A stretch of 14,867 nucleotides of DNA from Candidatus Omnitrophota bacterium (GCA_028687205.1 JAQUAP010000031.1:1-14867), one strand, 5' to 3'. Positions 6,480 to 14,867 are shown, numbered from the stretch's first letter. A program made the numbers and translations. Notes: generated by a model not told the origin, from the sequence alone.

Positions 6480-7445
6480 ATGATTATAGATAAGGTAAAG
6501 GATACAATTACAAGGCATGGCCTGATTAAGAGGGGTGATTTAGTGCTTGCCGCTGTTTCAGGCGGAGCAGACTCTCTTTGCCTGCTTTATCTATTGCATG
6601 CCTTAAGCCTTTCTATAGGGTTTAAATTAAAGATTGCGCATTTAGACCATATGTTACGCGAAAGCTCCGGTAAAGATGCTCAGTTTGTAAGAGGTTTAGG
6701 GTCTAAGCTTGGGATCCCGGTTATTATCGGCAGGATAAATGTGGGCAGATTAGCTAAAAAAGGCTCCCTGGAAGAAATCGCCAGGAACGCGCGTTTAGAG
6801 TTTTTATTGAAAGTAGCCAAAGGTATTAAAGCGGAAAAGATAGCTTTAGCACATAATCTTGATGACCAGGCAGAAACAGTGCTTATGCGTATTTTAAGGG
6901 GTACCGGCCTCTACGGTTTAGCCGGGATCCTCCCTAAAAGAAAACTTTATGGTTTTGAAATCATCCGGCCGTTAATCAGGGTGCAGCGCAGTGAAATAGA
7001 GGCCTTCTTAAAGCAAAAAAAGATCCGTCCGCGTATTGACAGGACTAACTTCCAGGATATTTATTTCAGGAATAAAATCCGCCATAAATTAATCCCCTTA
7101 CTTAAAAAGGAGTATAACCCTGCCGTAAAAGAGGCTTTAAGCAATATGGCCGAGGGTATTGCCTTTGATTATGATTATTTAAACCAGCAAGCCCTGCGTT
7201 TGGTTAAGGCCAAGCGCAACCGGGTAAATATTCTCAAATTCTTAAAGCTGCACCCGGCAATGCAGAGGCTGGTTTTGCGTTTAAGCATCTCCCGGCTCCA
7301 GGGCTCTACCCGCCGCATAACCTTCGCGCATATCAGGGAAATCGAGGATTTAATCCTCAAGCGCCCGGTAAATTCTATCGTTGACCTGCCCAAAGGCATC
7401 TCCGTCGTCAAGAAGCCCAAAAACATCCTCTTTTACCGCAGATAA
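6480..7445 (+). CDS. tilS: tRNA(Ile)-lysidine synthase, short form
   Basis: TilS converts C34 of tRNA-Ile2 (anticodon CAT) to lysidine using ATP and lysine, so that the tRNA reads AUA. This 321-residue protein has the N-type ATP-pyrophosphatase loop SGGADS (residues 27-32), AHLDHMLRESSGKDAQFV, the signature AHNLDDQAETVLMRILRGTG, IIRPLIRVQRSEIEAFL and RTNFQDIYFRNKIRHKLIPLL. It lacks the long C-terminal domains of enterobacterial TilS (over 400 residues) and resembles the compact Aquifex-type enzyme. The ATG at 6480 gives the normal family N-terminus; AGG just upstream is a weak ribosome site. It diverges from the flippase with an 81-base gap. The CAT-anticodon tRNA at 3549 is a possible, untested substrate. 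Confidence 0.95.
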   Translation: MIIDKVKDTITRHGLIKRGDLVLAAVSGGADSLCLLYLLHALSLSIGFKLKIAHLDHMLRESSGKDAQFVRGLGSKLGIPVIIGRINVGRLAKKGSLEEIARNARLEFLLKVAKGIKAEKIALAHNLDDQAETVLMRILRGTGLYGLAGILPKRKLYGFEIIRPLIRVQRSEIEAFLKQKKIRPRIDRTNFQDIYFRNKIRHKLIPLLKKEYNPAVKEALSNMAEGIAFDYDYLNQQALRLVKAKRNRVNILKFLKLHPAMQRLVLRLSISRLQGSTRRITFAHIREIEDLILKRPVNSIVDLPKGISVVKKPKNILFYRR

Positions 7446-7449
7446 TAAG

Positions 7450-7491
7450 TTTAGCGTCTGCCTTGCCTTGTTAAGCAAGTCATCCGCTAAA
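7450..7491 (+). other. Stem-loop after tilS
   Basis: TTTAGCG (7450-7456) pairs with CGCTAAA (7485-7491). Inside it, CTTGC (7462-7466) pairs with GCAAG (7475-7479), with a symmetrical 5 x 5 internal loop between the two stems. No T-run follows, so it may be an RNA end-protecting structure rather than a terminator. The rest of the 148-base gap before the next gene holds the promoter at 7516-7544. Confidence 0.3.
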
Positions 7492-7515
7492 AGCATAAGC
7501 TGTAAGTTTATTTTC

Positions 7516-7544
7516 TTGACACAGCTTTATTTGTGTATTATTCT
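7516..7544 (+). promoter_or_regulatory. Sigma70 promoter of first fibre-like gene
   Basis: TTGACA (7516-7521), 17-base spacer, TATTCT (7539-7544). The same boxes and spacer occur before the second paralogue (8878-8906), with the flanking bases largely conserved. Expected transcription start is near 7551. Confidence 0.85.
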
Positions 7545-7582
7545 ATTATTATATCCAGCCCAAATCAAATAGAGAATAAATC

Positions 7583-7596
7583 GGAGGTGCGCCTTG
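7583..7596 (+). promoter_or_regulatory. Shine-Dalgarno and TTG start before the CT tract, gene 1
   Basis: GGAGG (7583-7587) is 6 bases before TTG (7594-7596). The reading begins M-S-K-L-R-N-V-F-P and then enters the CT tract, giving the basic n-region a signal peptide needs. With 17 CT units this frame stops at TAA 7678-7680 after 28 codons. The ATG at 7610, which is in frame in this assembly, has only AAGG one base upstream. The start arrangement is repeated in the paralogue. Confidence 0.75.
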
Positions 7597-7609
7597 TCTA
7601 AATTAAGGA

Positions 7610-8746
<1,137 letters not shown>

Positions 8747-8763
8747 ATATCAGGAGTAAAACT

Positions 8764-8788
8764 GGGCCAGAATTATTTTTAAGTTCGC
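8764..8788 (+). repeat. Downstream copy of the gene-2 terminator's left half
   Basis: GGGCCAGAATTATTTTTAAG, continuing to TTCGC at 8788, matches the left arm and upper stem of the terminator at 9994-10016 after gene 2. The matching right arm (CTGGCCC) is missing, and the inverted repeat 8790-8835 starts one base after the match ends. Gene 1 therefore seems to have lost half of its ancestral terminator. Confidence 0.6.
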
Positions 8789-8789
8789 A

Positions 8790-8835
8790 GGGGACGGTTC
8801 TATTCATATGGCTATAAAGCAAGAGAACCGTCCCC
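8790..8835. repeat. Inverted repeat with 12-bp arms, REP-like
   Basis: GGGGACGGTTCT (8790-8801) and AGAACCGTCCCC (8824-8835) are perfect inverted arms around a 22-base loop containing the palindrome CATATG. I recognise the arm sequence as one that recurs around IS200/REP-type transposases in several environmental bacteria, from memory and unchecked. No transposase is nearby. There is no T-run, so it is not a standard terminator, though it could help stop transcription from gene 1. Confidence 0.8.
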
Positions 8836-8877
8836 CTATTTATTCAAAAATTTTCGCAAGCAAGTAAGAATACTCCC

Positions 8878-8906
8878 TTGACACAGGTTTATTCGCATAG
8901 TATTCT
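8878..8906 (+). promoter_or_regulatory. Sigma70 promoter of second fibre-like gene
   Basis: TTGACA (8878-8883), 17-base spacer, TATTCT (8901-8906), the same boxes as at 7516-7544. The paralogue therefore has its own complete promoter. Expected start is near 8913, giving a leader of about 40 bases before the TTG. Confidence 0.85.
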
Positions 8907-8938
8907 ATATCCATATCCAGGCTAAATAAAGAATAACA

Positions 8939-8951
8939 AGGAGGCATCCCC

Positions 8952-8954
<3 letters not shown>
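8939..8954 (+). promoter_or_regulatory. Shine-Dalgarno and TTG start before the CT tract, gene 2
   Basis: AGGAGG (8939-8944) is 7 bases before TTG (8952-8954). The reading M-P-K-L-R-T-T enters the CT tract and, with 16 units, hits TAA at 9003-9005 immediately after it. The frame of the protein body has no start codon between its stop at 8957 and the ATG at 9104, which lies inside the mature region. Confidence 0.8.
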
Positions 8955-9979
<1,025 letters not shown>

Positions 9980-9992
9980 CTTATAAAAAAAC

Positions 9993-10038
9993 AGGGCCAG
10001 GATTATTTTTTTCGCGAAAAATAAAGCTGGCCCTTTTT
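9993..10038 (+). terminator. Intrinsic terminator after gene 2
   Basis: AGGGCCAG (9993-10000) pairs with CTGGCCCT (10027-10034). The interior ATTTTTTTCGCGAAAAAT-like stretch extends the stem, and a T-run follows (10034-10038). It ends the fibre gene unit just before the S21 promoter. Confidence 0.9.
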
Positions 10039-10044
10039 CATTGG

Positions 10045-10073
10045 TTGACACTTTCGGCAAAGAGTGGTATATT
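10045..10073 (+). promoter_or_regulatory. Strong sigma70 promoter of the S21 operon
   Basis: TTGACA (10045-10050), 17-base spacer, TATATT (10068-10073). Expected start is near 10080, about 50 bases before the S21 start. No other clear promoter was seen in the close-packed genes to 14867, so it may drive them all. Confidence 0.85.
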
Positions 10074-10132
10074 AAAGCCGATCCGGAGCTGTTTTTAGCG
10101 GATTATTTATTTAAAGAAAGGAGATGATCATA

Positions 10133-10294
10133 TTGTCAGAGGTAGAAGTCAAGAAAGACGAGTCTTTTGAATCGGCACTGCGCCGTTTTAAGAAGAAGAT
10201 TGAGCAGGAAGGCATCCTCAGGGAAGTCCGCGACCGCAAGCATTACGAGAAACCCAGCGAGCGCAAGAGAAAGAGGGCAAAAGAGAGAAGATAA
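10133..10294 (+). CDS. rpsU: 30S ribosomal protein S21
   Basis: A 53-residue basic protein of the small ribosomal subunit, which helps 30S recognise mRNA during initiation. The family pattern is clear: ESFESALRRFKKKIEQEGIL, REVRDRKHYEKPSERKRK, and a lysine/arginine-rich tail. The TTG at 10133 is chosen as start because AAGGAG (10118-10123) lies 9 bases upstream. The in-frame ATG at 10124 directly abuts that site and would add M-I-I to a leucine. The gene sits right after a strong promoter and 2 bases before the next gene, so it heads the operon. Confidence 0.93.
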   Translation: MSEVEVKKDESFESALRRFKKKIEQEGILREVRDRKHYEKPSERKRKRAKERR

Positions 10295-10296
10295 GA

Positions 10297-11220
10297 ATGC
10301 CTCTTGCTATTTCAACTTCCTGGAATGCCAGCCGCCACGATAACGCCAAAAATCTGCTCTTTGAAATAAAAAAGCTGGGCTTTGCGGATTTAGAGCTTAG
10401 TTTTAATCTCAGCGCGCCAATGGTAGCCCAGATTGCCAGGCTAAGCGGCAATAATGATTTCCGCGTCTGCAGCGTGCATAATTACTGCCCCATCCCCGAA
10501 GGTTTTAAGCGCCAGGATGCCCTGCCCGATTGCTACTCTATGTCTTCTTTTAATAAAGAAGAGCGGGATTTGGCCATAAAATATACTAAGCTAACGATAG
10601 ATACGGCCAGCCTTTTAGGGGCCAAGTTTGTCGTCTTGCACTGCGGCAGGGTCCAGATGCCGGACCAGACCAAAAAGCTCATTGAGCTTTATAGCAGCGG
10701 GCATAAAGATACTCCGGCTTTCCTCCAGCTAAAAGAAGATACCTTGCGGGAAAGGGCGAGTATTGCCCAGCCTTTTTTTGATTATGCCCTTAAGTCCCTG
10801 GAGGAATTAAATAAATACGCTCATAGTCAGGGTATATACCTGGGCATAGAAAACAGGTTTTATTACCGCGAGATACCTAACTTTCAGGAGATAGGCATCA
10901 TCCTGGAGGAGTTCGCATCCTCCAATATTTTTTACTGGCACGATACCGGCCATGCGCAGGTTATGGAAAATCTGGGATTTAGCCGGCACAAAGATTACCT
11001 GGATTTATACGGCAAGGCTCTGGCCGGCATACACCTGCATAATACAACCGGCTGCCAGGACCATCAGGCGCCGATTAACGGAGAGATAGATTTTTTAGGG
11101 TTGAAAACTTACCTGAAAAAAGAGACTTTGAAGGTTATGGAAGCGCACTATCCGGCCTCGCCCCAGGATATTAAAAAAAGTAAAGAATGGCTGGAAAAAA
11201 TCTATGACGGCATTATCTAA
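10297..11220 (+). CDS. Xylose isomerase-like TIM barrel protein (sugar phosphate isomerase/epimerase family)
   Basis: A 307-residue soluble protein of the AP-endonuclease-2/xylose-isomerase TIM-barrel family. Likely metal-site segments follow the barrel order: CSVHNYCP (about residues 66-73), FVVLHCGRVQ (about 111-120), IYLGIENR, FYWHDTGHA, AGIHLHNTTGCQDH and KVMEAHYPA, giving His, Glu, Asp/His, His and Glu ligands. Family members include sugar isomerases, epimerases and endonuclease IV; substrate cannot be decided from sequence. Many copies in anaerobes are annotated only as sugar phosphate isomerase/epimerase. The ATG at 10297 follows rpsU by 2 bases, and the end overlaps amrB by 17 bases. 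Confidence 0.9.
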   Translation: MPLAISTSWNASRHDNAKNLLFEIKKLGFADLELSFNLSAPMVAQIARLSGNNDFRVCSVHNYCPIPEGFKRQDALPDCYSMSSFNKEERDLAIKYTKLTIDTASLLGAKFVVLHCGRVQMPDQTKKLIELYSSGHKDTPAFLQLKEDTLRERASIAQPFFDYALKSLEELNKYAHSQGIYLGIENRFYYREIPNFQEIGIILEEFASSNIFYWHDTGHAQVMENLGFSRHKDYLDLYGKALAGIHLHNTTGCQDHQAPINGEIDFLGLKTYLKKETLKVMEAHYPASPQDIKKSKEWLEKIYDGII

Positions 11221-12028
11221 AATACGCCAGGCGCAAGTAGCAGGTCAGTTTTATCCGGCGCAAGGCAAGGCCATAAAAGAACAAATCAGCGGCTTTATTA
11301 ACGGTAATGAACAAAAAACAGATGCCTTAGCCTGCGTGCTTCCTCATGCCGGGTATCAATATTCGGGGAGAGTAGCTGCGCAGACCGTTTCCAGGATAAA
11401 GATAAAAGATAAAGTAATCCTTTTAGGGCCTAACCATACAGGCCTGGGCGCGCTATACAGCATAATGGCTGAAGGCGTATGGCAGACGCCGCTGGGCCAG
11501 GTAAACATAGATGCGCAGTTAGCCGGGAGTATACTGGCGGGCTCAAAATATTTAGAGGAAGATAGTTTAGCGCATGCCCAGGAACATTCTTTAGAAGTAG
11601 AATTGCCGCTGCTGCAGTATTTTAAGGATAATTTTGAGATTGTGCCCATCGCCTTTATGTCGGATGATTTGACTGTTCTTAAAAAAATAGGGGAAGAGAT
11701 CGCCGGGGTGATTAAAAGCGCCGGCCTGAAAGATAAAATCCTGCTGGTAGCCAGCTCTGACCTGACCCATTATGAACCTCAGGGTGAAGCCGAGGCCAAG
11801 GATAAAAAAGCAATCGAGGCGATTTTAGAGCTTAACCCGGATAAATTGATGCGCCAGGTAAAATATTTTAATATCTCCATGTGCGGTTACGCTCCGCTAA
11901 TCGCGATGTTAGCTGCGGCTAATTCCTTAGGCGCCAAAAGCGCCCGCTTGGTAAAATACCAGACCAGCGGCGAGGCTACCGGAGACAAAAGCGCGGTTGT
12001 CGGTTATGCCGGCATAATCATAAATTAA
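11204..12028 (+). CDS. amrB: AmmeMemoRadiSam system protein B (MEMO1 family)
   Basis: A 274-residue protein of the MEMO family, related in fold to class III extradiol dioxygenases. Conserved segments are AGQFYPA, LPHAGYQYSGRVA (His for the metal or active site), LLGPNHTGLG, AHAQEHSLEVELPLLQYF, VASSDLTHYE and ISMCGYAPL (the Cys corresponds to the active-site Cys of MEMO1). In many prokaryotes MEMO is encoded with AMMECR1 and a radical SAM protein (AmrA, AmrS). Neither is visible here, so the partners are elsewhere or absent. Biochemical function is not settled. It overlaps the previous gene by 17 bases and precedes the DUF1844 gene by one base. Confidence 0.95.
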   Translation: MTALSKIRQAQVAGQFYPAQGKAIKEQISGFINGNEQKTDALACVLPHAGYQYSGRVAAQTVSRIKIKDKVILLGPNHTGLGALYSIMAEGVWQTPLGQVNIDAQLAGSILAGSKYLEEDSLAHAQEHSLEVELPLLQYFKDNFEIVPIAFMSDDLTVLKKIGEEIAGVIKSAGLKDKILLVASSDLTHYEPQGEAEAKDKKAIEAILELNPDKLMRQVKYFNISMCGYAPLIAMLAAANSLGAKSARLVKYQTSGEATGDKSAVVGYAGIIIN

Positions 12029-12029
12029 T

Positions 12030-12314
12030 ATGGACGAGAATAAAAATGGGTTTATCCCGCCTAATCCGGATTTTAAATTTTTTATCAGCACGCTTTCTTT
12101 GCAGGCCACGATATTTTTAGGCCAGATCCCGAACCCGGTAACCCAGAAAAATGAGGAAGACCTGCCGCAGGCAAAATTCATTATTGATACCTTAGGCATG
12201 CTCCAGGAAAAAACCAAGGGGAACCTGAATGAGGAGGAAGCAGCCCTTTTAGAAAACCTGCTCTACGAGTTAAGGACTTTCTATCTTGCTAAAAGCAAAG
12301 GAGAGGTAAAATGA
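12030..12314 (+). CDS. DUF1844 family protein
   Basis: A 94-residue protein of unknown function that matches DUF1844 from end to end: FKFFISTLSLQATIFLGQIP, NPVTQKNEEDLPQAKFIIDTLGMLQEKTKGNL and EEEAALLENLLYELRTFYLAK. It is mostly helical and amphipathic, without signal or membrane segment. The start is one base after the amrB stop, and the stop overlaps the next start as ATGA, so it is probably translated together with both. Confidence 0.93.
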   Translation: MDENKNGFIPPNPDFKFFISTLSLQATIFLGQIPNPVTQKNEEDLPQAKFIIDTLGMLQEKTKGNLNEEEAALLENLLYELRTFYLAKSKGEVK

Positions 12315-12466
12315 TCGATAAAGAGTTGCTGGCTATTTTAGCCTGCCCTAGCTGCAAGGCAGACGTTGAATTAAAAGGCAACCGGATTGTCTGTAAAAAA
12401 TGCGGCAGGAAATACCCTATTAAAAACGGTATTCCGGTAATGCTGCTTGACGAGACGGAAGATTAA
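12311..12466 (+). CDS. Trm112-like zinc-ribbon protein
   Basis: A 51-residue protein, MIDKELLAILACPSCKADVE onward, with two Cys-x2-Cys pairs (C12/C15 and C28/C31) and the family ending YPIKNGIPVML. It matches the Trm112/YcaR (UPF0434) family. In eukaryotes and archaea Trm112 is a zinc-binding activator of methyltransferases; in bacteria its role is less clear and often only proposed. The ATG overlaps the DUF1844 stop (ATGA). It lies 4 bases before aroQ. Confidence 0.93.
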   Translation: MIDKELLAILACPSCKADVELKGNRIVCKKCGRKYPIKNGIPVMLLDETED

Positions 12467-12470
12467 AACT

Positions 12471-12908
12471 ATGAAAAAAATACTGGTCATTCACGGCCCG
12501 AATTTAAATTTGTTAGGGCAGCGGGAGCCCAAGGTCTACGGCAGGGTAACCCTGGAAGCGATAAACAGCAGCCTTAAAAAAGTTGCCAAGAGAAGAAAGG
12601 CCAGCCTGACGATCAAGCAATCCAACCACGAAGGCCAGATCGTGGATTTAATCGGCAAGGCCAAGCTTAAATTTAACGCTATTTTAATTAACCCTGCGGC
12701 CTACACCCATACCAGCGTTGCCATAAGGGACGCGCTGGCTGCTTGCGGAATACCGGCGATAGAAGTGCACTTATCCAATATTTATTCCCGCGAGGAATTC
12801 AGGCAAAAATCCCTGGTCAGCCCCGTAGTCAAGGGTTCGATTATGGGTTTTGGCGCCAAGAGTTACCTATTGGGCCTGGAGGCCCTGCTGGACCTACTTG
12901 ATGCCTAA
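12471..12908 (+). CDS. aroQ: 3-Dehydroquinate dehydratase, type II
   Basis: AroQ dehydrates 3-dehydroquinate to 3-dehydroshikimate in the shikimate pathway; the type II enzyme is a dodecamer. The 145-residue length is standard. Motifs are IHGPNLNLLGQREPKVYG, NHEGQIVDLI, INPAAYTHTS and IEVHLSNIYSREEFR. R18, Y23, N74, H80 and H100 fall one place before R19, Y24, N75, H81 and H101 of the Mycobacterium tuberculosis enzyme, so the active site appears complete. The ATG at 12471 is chosen over 12447, which would add eight residues overlapping the zinc-ribbon gene. The stop overlaps the next start (TAATG). The aroQ, M24 peptidase, efp, accB order is also known in Firmicutes. Confidence 0.96.
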   Translation: MKKILVIHGPNLNLLGQREPKVYGRVTLEAINSSLKKVAKRRKASLTIKQSNHEGQIVDLIGKAKLKFNAILINPAAYTHTSVAIRDALAACGIPAIEVHLSNIYSREEFRQKSLVSPVVKGSIMGFGAKSYLLGLEALLDLLDA

Positions 12909-13969
12909 TGAGAGCGCGCCTGCAAAAATTTTTAAGCCGGCTAAAACAAGAAAACCTCGATGGATTTATTATCTCGTCTCCCGCGAATATATCCTATCTT
13001 AGCGAATTTAATTCCTGCGACGCCTATCTTTTAGTATCCAAAAAAGAAACAGTTTACTTTACCGATTCCAGGTATATAGAAGACGTGAAGCCCAGGCTCA
13101 AAGGCCTGGCTAGTTTAAAAAAGATTAACGGCTCGGTATTCGAGATTATTGCCGACACCTGCCGGGATTTAAGCCTGAAAAGAGTAGGCTTTGAAGAAAG
13201 GCAGATGCCTTATGCCGAGTATAAAAAGATTAAGCAATACCTGGGATCCGGGGCGTATTTAATCCCTACCTACAACTTGCTGGAAGGCTTAAGGCAGGTT
13301 AAAGCTGCCCGGGAAATAGAGAAAATAAGGGCGGCGCTTAAGATTACCGGTTTAGCCCTGCAATTCATTAAAACCTTCATTAAGCCGGGGATAAAAGAGC
13401 TGGAAATTGCCGCGGAGCTGGAAAGGTTTATCCGTTATCAAGGGGCTATTGGCGCGGCTTTTGACATTATTGTCGCCTCAGGCCCCAATTCTGTCTATCC
13501 CCACCATCGCCCGGGCCCCAAAAAGATCAAGCAGGGTGAGGCGGTGCTGATTGACATCGGTGTGGATTATTTTGGCTATAAATCTGACTTGACAAGGGCC
13601 TTCTTTTTAGATAAAATCAATAGTCTTACCCGACGAATTTATGAGATTGTCCTTAAAGCGCAAGCCAAAGCGATAGCTAAAATCCGGCCGGGTAAGCCAA
13701 TAGCTGAAATTGACGCCCTGGCGCGTAACTACATAGCAGCCAAGGGGTACGCAAAATTTTTCAGCCATAGCTTAGGCCATGGGATAGGCCTGGAAACTCA
13801 CGAGGCTCCGTCTATCTCGCCTAAGAGTGACGGGATTTTAGTGCCGGGCATGGTTTTTACGGTTGAACCGGCGATCTACCTGCCAGGCAGGTTCGGGATA
13901 AGAATAGAAGATATGGTTTTAGTAACCAGGAAAGGATGCGAGGTGCTCAGTGGCTTTATCCATAAATGA
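12908..13969 (+). CDS. Xaa-Pro aminopeptidase/dipeptidase, M24 family
   Basis: A 353-residue cytoplasmic two-metal peptidase that removes residues next to proline. The N-terminal creatinase-like domain (about residues 1-125: FIISSPANISYLSEF, FTDSRY) precedes the pita-bread domain. The five metal ligands are present at family spacing: D216 (VLIDIG), D227 (KSDLTR), H291 (HSLGHGIG), E320 (FTVEP) and E334 (IRIEDM). HHRPG (about residues 199-203) and ETHE (296-299) are also family features. The length matches the short PapA/PepQ-like forms next to efp in Firmicutes. Peptidase or dipeptidase preference is not evident, so no symbol is given. It starts on the aroQ stop and overlaps efp by 20 bases. 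Confidence 0.95.
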   Translation: MRARLQKFLSRLKQENLDGFIISSPANISYLSEFNSCDAYLLVSKKETVYFTDSRYIEDVKPRLKGLASLKKINGSVFEIIADTCRDLSLKRVGFEERQMPYAEYKKIKQYLGSGAYLIPTYNLLEGLRQVKAAREIEKIRAALKITGLALQFIKTFIKPGIKELEIAAELERFIRYQGAIGAAFDIIVASGPNSVYPHHRPGPKKIKQGEAVLIDIGVDYFGYKSDLTRAFFLDKINSLTRRIYEIVLKAQAKAIAKIRPGKPIAEIDALARNYIAAKGYAKFFSHSLGHGIGLETHEAPSISPKSDGILVPGMVFTVEPAIYLPGRFGIRIEDMVLVTRKGCEVLSGFIHK

Positions 13970-14513
13970 AATCAAATCCGGGGTAACTATTTTAGTGGAC
14001 GATGAGGTCTACGTGGTTGTAGACGCCCAGCACGTAAAACCCGGCAAGGGAGCGGCTTTTGTGCGGGCAAAACTAAGGAATATGAAAAATTCCAATATCC
14101 AGGAGAAGACCTTCCGGGGCGATGAAAAAATAGAACAGGCTTTTGTGGAAGAAAGAAAACTGCAATACCAGTATAATTCAGGGCACCTCTATCACTTTAT
14201 GGACCAGGATAATTTTGAAGAAGTTACCGTATCCGAGGAGAATATCAGCGATAAGGCGAAGTTCCTGAAAGATAACCTGGAGGTAATGGGGTATTTCTAT
14301 AAAAACGACTTTCTTACCGTCAATCTTCCTAATTTTATTGAAGTTGAGATCAGGCATACCGAACCCGGCATAAAAGGGGATACCGCTAAAAGCGGGACCA
14401 AACCCGCGGAGATCGAGACCGGGGCGACTATCCAGGTGCCTTTATTTATTGATGTGGGGGACAGGATCAAAGTGGATACCCGTACCGCAGAGTACGTAGA
14501 GAGGGTCAATTAA
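13950..14513 (+). CDS. efp: Translation elongation factor P
   Basis: EF-P binds between the P and E sites to relieve ribosome stalling at proline runs. The 187-residue protein has the KOW-like domain I, with the tip loop HVKPGKGAAFVR (K33 is the residue modified in many bacteria), then EKTFRGDEKIEQAFVEERKLQYQY, and the OB domains with GDTAKSGTKPAEIETGATIQVPLFIDVGD and a DTRTAEYVERV end. The start is a GTG at 13950, inside the 3' end of the peptidase gene, with GAGGT five bases upstream. This N-terminus (ALSINEIKSGVTI) fits the family. No modification enzyme (EpmA, EarP, YmfI) is visible here. A co-encoded proline peptidase is a well-known neighbour. Confidence 0.97.
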   Translation: MALSINEIKSGVTILVDDEVYVVVDAQHVKPGKGAAFVRAKLRNMKNSNIQEKTFRGDEKIEQAFVEERKLQYQYNSGHLYHFMDQDNFEEVTVSEENISDKAKFLKDNLEVMGYFYKNDFLTVNLPNFIEVEIRHTEPGIKGDTAKSGTKPAEIETGATIQVPLFIDVGDRIKVDTRTAEYVERVN

Positions 14514-14526
14514 AGAGGAGCCTTAA

Positions 14527-14867
14527 ATGAACATCAAAGAAATAAAAGAGATGGTCAACCTGATGAATGAAAACAGCCTCGTTGAGCTGGAGATAGAAAA
14601 AGAGGGTATGCGCATCAGGCTTAAAAAAACTTCCTCCGGCATAGAGGGTTTTAGCGGGCCTATTGTCGTGGAACGGCAAAACCTGACGGATACGGGGATA
14701 AAACAGATTAGCGAGCCTCTTAAGCAAGCGCAATCTAAGGTAGTAGAGATAAAATCTCCGATGGTAGGGACTTTCTACCGCGCTCCCAACCCCGAGGCAA
14801 TGCCCTATGTGGAGGTAGGCCAGAATATTGAGCCAGGGCAGGTTATCTGCATAATCGAGGCGATGAA
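14527..14867 (+). CDS. accB: Biotin carboxyl carrier protein of acetyl-CoA carboxylase, 3' partial
   Basis: AccB carries biotin between carboxylase and carboxyltransferase for malonyl-CoA synthesis. The visible 113 residues have the N-terminal helix IKEIKEMVNLMNENSLVELEIE, a short linker without the usual Ala/Pro-rich region, then the biotinyl domain from VVEIKSPMVGTFYRAPNP to CIIEAM. The biotin lysine codon is cut by the window end at 14867 (only AA remains). AGAGGAG (14514-14520) lies 6 bases before the ATG, just after the efp stop. accC is expected next. Confidence 0.95.
   Translation, partial: MNIKEIKEMVNLMNENSLVELEIEKEGMRIRLKKTSSGIEGFSGPIVVERQNLTDTGIKQISEPLKQAQSKVVEIKSPMVGTFYRAPNPEAMPYVEVGQNIEPGQVICIIEAM

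Noticed and set aside
6399..6518. N-terminal extension of the flippase to the ATG at 6518
   Set aside because: It overlaps tilS, lies upstream of a good - strand promoter, and adds 40 residues unlike the family; the recognisable start is at 6398.
7381..7572. 63-residue + strand frame after tilS
   Set aside because: It overlaps the end of tilS in another frame and runs through the promoter of the next gene; no ribosome site and no recognisable protein.
8790..8835. Intrinsic terminator for gene 1 at the 12-bp inverted repeat
   Set aside because: The loop is 22 bases and no T-run follows the right arm, so it is listed as a repeat; termination there is possible but unsupported.
10124..10132. 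ATG 10124 as the S21 start
   Set aside because: It directly abuts the Shine-Dalgarno sequence, leaving no spacing; TTG 10133 has 9 bases and gives the typical S21 N-terminus.
12447..12470. Earlier aroQ start at ATG 12447
   Set aside because: It would overlap the end of the zinc-ribbon gene and add M-T-R-R-K-I-K-T, not found in this enzyme family; ATG 12471 gives the normal start.

Overview
The window looks like a chromosomal segment of an uncultured, probably anaerobic bacterium. The likeliest assignment is Candidatus Omnitrophota, an inference rather than a proof. It rests on Wood-Ljungdahl corrinoid genes, short secreted proteins with an S-T-Y-Y-P-S-P-Y-G motif after the signal peptide, many GIGTT-type fibre repeats, and a DUF1844 / Trm112-like / aroQ / M24 peptidase / efp / accB string. 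Genes are tightly packed, often overlap, and are almost all on the + strand.

Region 1 (1-3507) is the 3' part of a Wood-Ljungdahl methyl-branch operon. It holds the corrinoid-protein reductive activator (5' end outside the window), a CooC-type nickel-insertion ATPase, the small subunit of the corrinoid iron-sulfur protein (AcsD), and the methyl-H4folate:corrinoid protein methyltransferase (AcsE). A CAT-anticodon tRNA follows (3549-3625), with an unusual paired change at the D-loop/T-loop elbow. A hairpin and a copy of the tRNA 3' end lie just downstream.

Region 2 (3719-5094) is a run of four small genes: a membrane-anchored coiled-coil peptide, a secreted four-EF-hand protein, a lone PAS-domain protein and a two-helix membrane protein. 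On the - strand is a Wzx/RfbX-type polysaccharide flippase (5133-6398). Its promoter fires almost exactly at the ATG, so the mRNA is probably leaderless. It diverges from a short tilS (6480-7445).

Region 3 (7446-10038) is the most interesting. Two tandem paralogous secreted fibre-like proteins each have a matching strong promoter, a Shine-Dalgarno sequence placed for a TTG start, and a long (CT)n tract inside the signal-peptide coding sequence (17 units in the first, 16 in the second). In this assembly neither TTG frame reads through. The first gene is one unit short of (or two over) an in-frame count, and the second is one unit over; both would be in frame when n is a multiple of three. The N-terminal module is nearly identical in both (4 differences in 191 bp), but the C-termini differ: an S74 intramolecular chaperone domain in one and a C1q/TNF-like domain in the other. 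This looks like a pair of phase-variable surface or extracellular fibre proteins made by duplication and module swapping.

Region 4 (10045-14867) reads as one long housekeeping operon from a strong promoter. It encodes ribosomal protein S21 (TTG start), a xylose-isomerase-like TIM barrel protein, AmrB/MEMO, DUF1844, a Trm112-like zinc ribbon, 3-dehydroquinate dehydratase, an M24 aminopeptidase, elongation factor P and the biotin carboxyl carrier protein, which is cut by the window end.
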